Shown in pieces: positions 59,501 through 64,000 of a DNA stretch of 64,000 nucleotides. Origin of the DNA: a virus. The stretch lies in IMG/VR virus record IMGVR_UViG_3300042922_000911, positions 1 through 64,000 of that record, one strand, 5' to 3'. Made by a program: the position numbers and the translations under genes. The notes beneath the pieces were generated by a model. The model was not told where the DNA came from and searched no databases. It saw nothing but the letters and a program-made list of their open reading frames with translations. Numbering within the stretch: the stretch's first letter is position 1; each line of letters begins with the position of its first letter.

Positions 59501-60331
59501 ATGAAACCCGTTACCCTCAACCTCGTTAGCTATTCAGGCGGCAAGGATTCCGGCGCGCTTGTGCTGCACCTCATGGAGCAGGGCGTGCCGAATCTGGTGC
59601 TGGTGTTCTGCGATACCCATTGGGAACACCCGGCGACCTACCGCTATGCCTACGAGTTCGCCCAGGCCGTCGGCCTGCGCCTGCGGGTCGTCGATTCCGA
59701 GGGCATGGTGAACCTGTGCCTTCGGAAGAAGCGCGCCCCGTCTACGCGCGTGCGGTTCTGCACCCAGGAATTGAAGCTCAAGCCGTTTGAACGCTACGTC
59801 AAGACCCTGCATGAGCAGGGCTTCGATACGGTCGTCTGGATCGGCGTGCGCGCGGAGGAAAGCCCCGCGCGCGCCAAGATGCCCGAGAGCGAGCATTCGG
59901 ATTACTACGATTGCGAGGTGCGACGCCCCATCCTCGGTTACACCATCGACGACGTGAAGGCCATTCACGCCCGCCACGGCCTCGAGCTGAACCCCTTGTA
60001 CAAGCTCGGCATGGGCCGCGTGGGCTGCATGCCCTGCATCATGGCGAATAAGGACGAGCTGAAAAGCATTGCCGACCGCTTCCCCGAGGTGTTCGACAAG
60101 GTGGCCGATCTTGAAGACAAGCTCGGCCGCACGTTCTGGACGGCCGGGGACACCCCGACCCGCTTCTGCTCCAAGGTGGCCGTCACGAAAGACGGCCGCC
60201 ATGTGCCCGTGCCGACCGCGCGGGACGTGAGGACGTGGGCGACGACGGAGAGGGGCCAGGCACCGGGGCAAGTCCCGATGTTTGAACCCCCTGTGCCCGC
60301 GTGCAGTTCCAAATACAACCTATGTGAGTGA
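59501..60331 (+). CDS. PAPS reductase-like (PP-loop) protein
   Basis: 276 residues. SYSGGKDSGALVL (10-22) is the PP-loop; CDTHWEHPATYRYA, TRVRFCTQELKLKPF and GRVGCMPCIMANKDEL are as in the phage branch of the PAPS reductase/DndC superfamily. The two Cys sites may hold a 4Fe-4S cluster. The reaction is uncertain: sulfate reduction is improbable in a phage, and sulfur transfer to nucleic acid or a nucleotide is possible. A strong terminator follows. Confidence 0.7.
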   Translation: MKPVTLNLVSYSGGKDSGALVLHLMEQGVPNLVLVFCDTHWEHPATYRYAYEFAQAVGLRLRVVDSEGMVNLCLRKKRAPSTRVRFCTQELKLKPFERYVKTLHEQGFDTVVWIGVRAEESPARAKMPESEHSDYYDCEVRRPILGYTIDDVKAIHARHGLELNPLYKLGMGRVGCMPCIMANKDELKSIADRFPEVFDKVADLEDKLGRTFWTAGDTPTRFCSKVAVTKDGRHVPVPTARDVRTWATTERGQAPGQVPMFEPPVPACSSKYNLCE

Positions 60332-60336
60332 CGAAA

Positions 60337-60365
60337 GGGAGGCCGGATGCGGCCTCCCTTTTTTT
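60337..60365 (+). terminator. Strong intrinsic terminator
   Basis: Stem GGGAGGCC/GGCCTCCC with a six-base loop and seven T residues (60359-60365), just past the PAPS reductase-like gene. The best terminator in the window. Confidence 0.92.
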
Positions 60366-60374
60366 ACCAATTTA

Positions 60375-60432
60375 GTTACACAGGAAGTGACGACCTTGGT
60401 CACTTTTTATTTACCGAAACAGTTACACAGGA
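60375..60432 (+). repeat. Two repeat copies in the gap after the terminator
   Basis: Plus copies 60375-60385 and 60422-60432. The ribosome site TTAAGGAG of the next gene is separate here. Confidence 0.85.
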
Positions 60433-60464
60433 AAAGCCACCACACAACCCTTAAGGAGCGCCCC

Positions 60465-60944
60465 ATGCGATTCTACGTCGCCACAACCTTCGACAATTGG
60501 GCATTGGCGGAACGCTACGCCAACGCCCTGACCTCGGCGGGCTACACTTGCACCTTGCCCTGGTGGAAGTACCACCCGAGCCAGCGGCCCAAGGGCATGC
60601 CCGTGGATCTTCAAGCGATTGCCCGGCAGGAGGTCGAGGCCGTCGAGAAGTCCGATCTGTTGTTCCTGCTGCACCCGGCCAAGGACGGCTCTCACGTCGA
60701 GCTGGGCGTCGCCCTCGCCAACCGCGCCGAGGTCGTGGTCGTCGGGCCTGACGTGGACGACGAAACGGCGTGCATCTTCTACCGGCACCCGGCGGTCATG
60801 CGAATTGCGCTCGAGGCCGAAGCGTTCCTGACGAGCGGGGGGCCTGCGAAGCTCGCTGACTTCATCTGGCATAACCGGCTCGCCCCGTGGGCCAACGCTG
60901 CTTACCACGAGCTCGGCACGGCCGCCGCGATCGTCGAGGCCTGA
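60465..60944 (+). CDS. Nucleoside 2-deoxyribosyltransferase-like protein
   Basis: 159 residues with ribosome site TTAAGGAG. The MRFYVATTFDNWALAERYANAL opening, EAVEKSDLLFLLHPAKDGSHVELGVALAN (SHVELG with the catalytic Glu) and VVVVGPD strand match NDT-fold proteins that exchange or hydrolyse nucleobases on deoxyribose. Placed near nrdJ and thyX, so deoxynucleotide salvage or supply of unusual nucleotides is plausible. Confidence 0.65.
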   Translation: MRFYVATTFDNWALAERYANALTSAGYTCTLPWWKYHPSQRPKGMPVDLQAIARQEVEAVEKSDLLFLLHPAKDGSHVELGVALANRAEVVVVGPDVDDETACIFYRHPAVMRIALEAEAFLTSGGPAKLADFIWHNRLAPWANAAYHELGTAAAIVEA

Positions 60945-60948
60945 GCCC

Positions 60949-61101
60949 GTGTGGGCCGGCTGGGAAACTCCGACGCTGGCTTTCTTCACTGTGGCGACCC
61001 TGGTAGCCGTCGAGCTGCTGCGCCCTCGCCTTTCCCCTGACGCCCACAACGACGCCCAAGACCAACATGACGCGCTGCCCGATCACGACGAGAGGGGGTA
61101 A
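60949..61101 (+). CDS. Very small membrane protein (GTG start)
   Basis: 50 residues between the deoxyribosyltransferase-like stop and the next GTG start. Membrane segment LAFFTVATLVAVELL (about 10-24), then an acidic His/Asp/Gln tail ending HDERG. Its end supplies AGGGGG, the next gene's ribosome site. No own ribosome site is clear; translation may be coupled. Confidence 0.45.
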   Translation: MWAGWETPTLAFFTVATLVAVELLRPRLSPDAHNDAQDQHDALPDHDERG

Positions 61102-61107
61102 GCCGCC

Positions 61108-61410
61108 GTGACGAAAAAGTACAAATACGCCACCGCGCCCGCTTCCGTCTGCGAATACTGCGGAAAGCGGCTGCGTAGCTGGTTCAACACCATGCACCGC
61201 AAGTGTGAGATCGCTTATTTCGCGGTTCTCGAAAGCCCCGAGTTCATAGCGACCGAGCCCGAGCCCGTGCATGAGCGCCTGGTCGGCTTCCCGCCCGCCA
61301 CGTTCTGCGCCTGCTGCCGACGCCTCGACAACAGCATTCAGCCGAAAAGCGTGTGCCCGTGCGGCTCCCCGATGGGGCCGCCGCCCGTATCTTTCAGAAC
61401 CGAAAAATAA
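61108..61410 (+). CDS. Small double zinc-ribbon protein
   Basis: 100 residues from GTG 61108 with AGGGGG upstream. Two Cys pairs clusters: CEYCGKRLRSWFNTMHRKCE and CACCRRLDNSIQ...CPCG. Likely zinc-binding and nucleic-acid related, but no function is known. Confidence 0.6.
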   Translation: MTKKYKYATAPASVCEYCGKRLRSWFNTMHRKCEIAYFAVLESPEFIATEPEPVHERLVGFPPATFCACCRRLDNSIQPKSVCPCGSPMGPPPVSFRTEK

Positions 61411-61454
61411 ACGCTTAATTTTTCGCGGGTTTATTTTTCTTTTATCAATTTTGG

Positions 61455-61495
61455 TGGCAGAAAACGGCCCTCGATCGGCTCGCATTCTGCATAAT
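61455..61495 (+). promoter_or_regulatory. Shared-family promoter before the SEC-C gene
   Basis: TGGCAGAAA at 61455, 35 bases to CATAAT (61490-61495), in an A+T-rich gap. A variant repeat GCTACACAGGA (61505-61515) lies at the predicted transcript start. Confidence 0.65.
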
Positions 61496-61573
61496 CGCCT
61501 TAACGCTACACAGGAAATGTTTCGCCGTTTCGCCCAGGCATGAGCCCTTAACTCTGCTGAAAGGAAAAATAGA

Positions 61574-63376
61574 ATGACCGAGTACGGAACCCTCCCACAG
61601 CCGCCCGAGCTTTCCACTTGCCTGTGTGGCAGCGGCTCGCGGTTCTACCAATGCTGCAAGAAGCACCCCGATCGCCGGTTTCTCGTTCAGATGCTCTTCG
61701 GCGACGGGCTCGAGGTGTTCGCGCGGGCCTCGACCGATGCGAAGGCCCTCGCCGTGGTGGACGCCGCCGAGGCCTACCAGATGCAGAAGATGGTCGAGGA
61801 ACAGGTCATGGGCCGCGTGCTGATTCACGACGACCCGACGCGCTTCCTGTTCGTGCCCAAGGGCGTCTGGTCGCGGGAGCTGCGCGGCCGGTTCCCGTTG
61901 TGGGTCGCCCTCGAGCGCATCGGCTTCCACGCCATGGGCCACCCCGCCGAGGCCGTGAAGCAGCCCCACATGATCGCGCCCCCCGGCCCGCGCGGGCTGG
62001 CGCTCGCCATGGCCGCACAGGGCGAGTACGAGGTCTATACCTACTTGCGCCTGATGGAGAGCCGCGAGGCGAAACAGGTCCTCACGGCCAACGAGATCGC
62101 GCTTGAGCTGCGGATCGACTTCAACGAGGCGATCGCCCTGCTCGACGACGTGGCCGAGAAGGTGCGCGTCGCGAACCTGACGCCCGACGACCAGGCCGAG
62201 GCGATCGCCCCCTCGATCGAGCGGAACGCCCTGCTCGACCTCCCCGACATGGACGAGGCCACCAAGAACGCCGGCCCGCCCATGAGCCTGAGCGACGCCC
62301 TCGCCGACGGCATGCCGGGCGACGTGCGCGCGGGCCTCGACGCCCTGCTCAAGGACGTGGGCAACGCCATCGAGGCCGACGGCCTGACGCCCACGTTTGA
62401 GAGCTGCAACGGCGCGGGCCTGCTCGAGGTGACGGAGGCCGACGGGGCGATCGCCCTCGACTTCCCCCCGCAGCCGGTGCCCAAGAACCTCGACGAGGAC
62501 ACCGAGGCGGCGATCGCCAGCCGCACCCGCGCCCTCGCGCGCGAGCTGGCCTTCGCGCTGTACCGGCAGCAAGTCGGCCTGGACGCCGAGATCGTGCGCG
62601 CCACGGTCATGGACATTCTGAGCGAGTACGACAGCGTGGCGGCCGAGCTTGCCGAGGTCGAGGCCGTGCAGGGCGACGGCGAGGTGACGGTCGTCCTGAA
62701 TGTGCCCCCCGATTCCCCGCTCGTCGATCTGATGCGCGCGGCCGCCCGGCTCTTGAACGAGGCCGGTGCGCTCGACACGCCCACGATCGACGAGCATGTG
62801 ATCGTGGATTGGGATGCCGAGGTGAAGGACCTCGCCGGCCAGTTGGGCATGGCCCCGCTCGACCTGACGAACGCGGTGCGCTACGCGACGACGCAGCTCT
62901 TGCGCCATGAGGTCGAGGGTTTGCCGCTCGAGGCCGGGCATGTGGCGATCGCCCTGAACCTCGACCCCATCACGGCGCGCGAGGTCATGCGCCTCGCCGT
63001 GCTGGAAGTCGCCGCCATGGAGCCGGGCGAGCGCAACCACCTCATGGGCATGATCGGCTCTGTGCTGCCGTGCCGCGACTTCACGCCCCATGAGCGGTCG
63101 TATGCGGTGGTGGCCCTGCTGCGTCACCGGGCGATCGGCGGCATGCTGGCCTGGAAGCACCTCGAAAACGTGTTCGGCCTGCGCGCCTTTGAAGCCTCGC
63201 GCCTGGGCGTCGAGGCCATGGCGATCGCCGACATGCTGACGGTGAAGCGGCCCGACCTGTACGACGAGGCCATGCGCTTCTGGGCGACGCAGCCCCCGAC
63301 GGGCTCTGACACCTTCCTCGCGGACCTCGACGAGGTGGTTCGGGCGTGGGTGCCGGAAGGGGCCGCGCATGCCTGA
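61574..63376 (+). CDS. Large SEC-C motif protein of unknown function
   Basis: 600 residues with ribosome site GAAAGG. The N-terminus STCLCGSGSRFYQCCKKHPD (C16, C18, C27, C28) is a SEC-C zinc motif, as at the end of SecA and on many phage or bacterial regulatory proteins. The rest is acidic and helical, with several ALxxDLP/ADGM-type stretches and no catalytic pattern I know. Strong use of GCGATCGCC for Ala-Ile-Ala. Has its own shared-family promoter. Overlaps the cytosine methyltransferase by eight bases. Confidence 0.65.
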   Translation: MTEYGTLPQPPELSTCLCGSGSRFYQCCKKHPDRRFLVQMLFGDGLEVFARASTDAKALAVVDAAEAYQMQKMVEEQVMGRVLIHDDPTRFLFVPKGVWSRELRGRFPLWVALERIGFHAMGHPAEAVKQPHMIAPPGPRGLALAMAAQGEYEVYTYLRLMESREAKQVLTANEIALELRIDFNEAIALLDDVAEKVRVANLTPDDQAEAIAPSIERNALLDLPDMDEATKNAGPPMSLSDALADGMPGDVRAGLDALLKDVGNAIEADGLTPTFESCNGAGLLEVTEADGAIALDFPPQPVPKNLDEDTEAAIASRTRALARELAFALYRQQVGLDAEIVRATVMDILSEYDSVAAELAEVEAVQGDGEVTVVLNVPPDSPLVDLMRAAARLLNEAGALDTPTIDEHVIVDWDAEVKDLAGQLGMAPLDLTNAVRYATTQLLRHEVEGLPLEAGHVAIALNLDPITAREVMRLAVLEVAAMEPGERNHLMGMIGSVLPCRDFTPHERSYAVVALLRHRAIGGMLAWKHLENVFGLRAFEASRLGVEAMAIADMLTVKRPDLYDEAMRFWATQPPTGSDTFLADLDEVVRAWVPEGAAHA

Positions 63377-64000
63377 GCTGCGTTACCTGAGCGTTTGCAG
63401 CGGCATCGAGGCGGCCACGGTGGCGTGGCACCCGCTCGGCTGGAAGCCCGTGGCCTTTTCCGAGATCGACAAGTTCCCGTGCGCCGTGTTGGCGCACCAT
63501 TACCCCGATGTGCCCAACCTGGGCGACATGACGAAGATTCACGAAAGCGAGGTGTTCCGTGGGGCAGCTATCGATCTCTTGGTCGGCGGAACCCCCTGTC
63601 AGGCCTTCTCCGTCGCCGGCCTCCGAAAGGGATTGGCTGATCCGCGTGGTAACTTGGCGCTCGAGTTCCTTCGATTGGCTGACCTCAAGCGTCCCCGGTG
63701 GATTGTCTGGGAAAACGTCCCCGGTGTCCTGTCGAGCGCAGGAGGACGGGACTTTGGTTCCTTCCTCGGGGCGTTGGCTCAGCTCGGGTATGGGTTCGCC
63801 TACCGAGTGCTTGACGCTCAATTCTTCGGAGTGGCCCAAAGACGCCGCCGTGTGTTTGTTGTCGGCTACCTTGGAGACTGGCGGCGTGCCGCAGCGGTAC
63901 TTTTTGAGCGCGAATGCCTGCTCGGGCATCCTGCGCCGAGCCGAAAAGCGGGGCCGCACGCTGCCGCCGTTCCTGCTGATGGCCCTCGAGCAGACGGCAG
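63369..64000 (+). CDS. DNA cytosine-5 methyltransferase (3' end outside window)
   Basis: 210 codons from ATG 63369, still open at the window edge. C5-methylase motifs in order: SVCSGIEAATVAW (motif I, 8-20), GGTPCQAFSVAG with catalytic C77 (motif IV), WENVPGV (motif VI, 114-120) and AQRRRRVFVVGY (motif VIII, 156-167). Methylates C5 of cytosine in a specific DNA site; the target domain is beyond the window. It may add to the 7-deazaguanine and amino-methyl changes as anti-restriction protection. No restriction enzyme partner is visible. Confidence 0.88.
   Translation, partial: MPELRYLSVCSGIEAATVAWHPLGWKPVAFSEIDKFPCAVLAHHYPDVPNLGDMTKIHESEVFRGAAIDLLVGGTPCQAFSVAGLRKGLADPRGNLALEFLRLADLKRPRWIVWENVPGVLSSAGGRDFGSFLGALAQLGYGFAYRVLDAQFFGVAQRRRRVFVVGYLGDWRRAAAVLFERECLLGHPAPSRKAGPHAAAVPADGPRADG

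Larger units (their letters stand above)
6915..61515 (+). repeat. Genome-wide RTTACACAGGN repeat family: full list of copies
   Basis: Plus copies start at 6915, 7246, 7256, 7269, 9246, 9273, 11678, 11693, 11706, 12115, 17907, 18332, 22866, 22893, 26555, 26568, 29211, 29226, 31957 (CTTACACAGGA), 32704, 32821, 32837, 35699, 38526, 44398, 44459, 44488, 44535, 45542, 50977, 56409, 56568, 57626, 60375, 60422. Minus copies (TCCTGTGTAAY) near 9318, 12077, 32732, 37306, 44437, 45514. Variants: 7721 (GTCACACAGGC) and 61505 (GCTACACAGGA). The base before is often C, the base after often A. None found in 1-6900 or between about 45.6 and 50.9 kb. Confidence 0.85.

Noticed and set aside
7684-61495. Sigma54 promoters, because TGGCA occurs in the shared box
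   Set aside because: Sigma54 needs TGC about 10 bases after the GG (-24/-12). Here the conserved second element is a -10-like hexamer 35 bases from the start of the box.
1-64000. Insertion sequences, integrase or attachment sites
   Set aside because: No transposase, recombinase or terminal inverted repeats with target duplications were recognised. The 11-bp repeats are too short and numerous to be transposon ends without other evidence.

Overview
This 64 kb window is part of the genome of a contractile-tailed bacteriophage (a myovirus of Caudoviricetes). The evidence is a tail sheath, tail tube, two tail-assembly chaperone frames, a 1358-residue tape measure, a baseplate with gp25-like and J-like proteins, several tail fibres, a prohead protease, a major capsid protein and a lysis cluster. 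Base composition is strongly GC-rich and coding is dense, with ATGA, TAATG and TGATG overlaps. The host cannot be named. A B12-dependent ribonucleotide reductase, ThyX and a bacterial-type sliding clamp suit a high-GC bacterial host. No terminase, portal, DNA polymerase, integrase, tRNA or CRISPR array was recognised, so the genome extends beyond both ends.

Layout. Positions 1-2205 (+) hold the end of a collagen-like fibre gene and a double LamG adhesin. Positions 2202-12014 (-) hold about 25 small, mostly unknown, early-type genes, including a SpoVS-like protein, a GemA/DUF1018-like protein and the sliding clamp DnaN. Positions 12175-43926 (+) hold the virion: prohead protease, putative scaffold, capsid, connectors, sheath, tube, chaperones, tape measure with two cell-wall hydrolase domains, baseplate, and two paralogous repeat-built fibres plus other fibres. 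Positions 43942-46879 (+) are the probable lysis cluster. Positions 46869-50961 (+) are replication: a RusA-like resolvase, an AT-rich non-coding block, two tandem lambda-O-like initiators (the second containing nine palindromic iterons, probably the origin), a DnaC-like loader and SSB. Positions 50998-54631 (+) hold thymidylate synthase ThyX with an N-terminal zinc-finger-like segment, then a DpdA-like DNA transglycosylase and QueD, QueE and QueC. That is most of a pathway for replacing guanine by a 7-deazaguanine in DNA. Positions 54634-64000 (+) hold two DNA methyltransferases (the second cut by the window end), class II ribonucleotide reductase, a PAPS-reductase-like protein, a nucleoside-deoxyribosyltransferase-like protein, small zinc proteins and a SEC-C protein.

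Two signals run across the modules. (1) An 11-bp asymmetric repeat, RTTACACAGGN (most often GTTACACAGGA), occurs at least 41 times, about 35 on the + strand and 6 on the -, whichever way the genes run. It forms tandem clusters and inverted pairs, supplies Shine-Dalgarno sequences, and inside genes is nearly always read in one frame as (V/I/L)TQ. (2) Seven promoter-like sites share a TGGCAGAAA-type box placed 35 or 36 bases before a -10-like hexamer, usually preceded by TGC. They lie ahead of early, capsid, baseplate, fibre, nucleotide-metabolism and SEC-C genes and look like a phage-specific regulon. Neither signal is explained by ordinary gene content; they are the best candidates for undescribed biology here.
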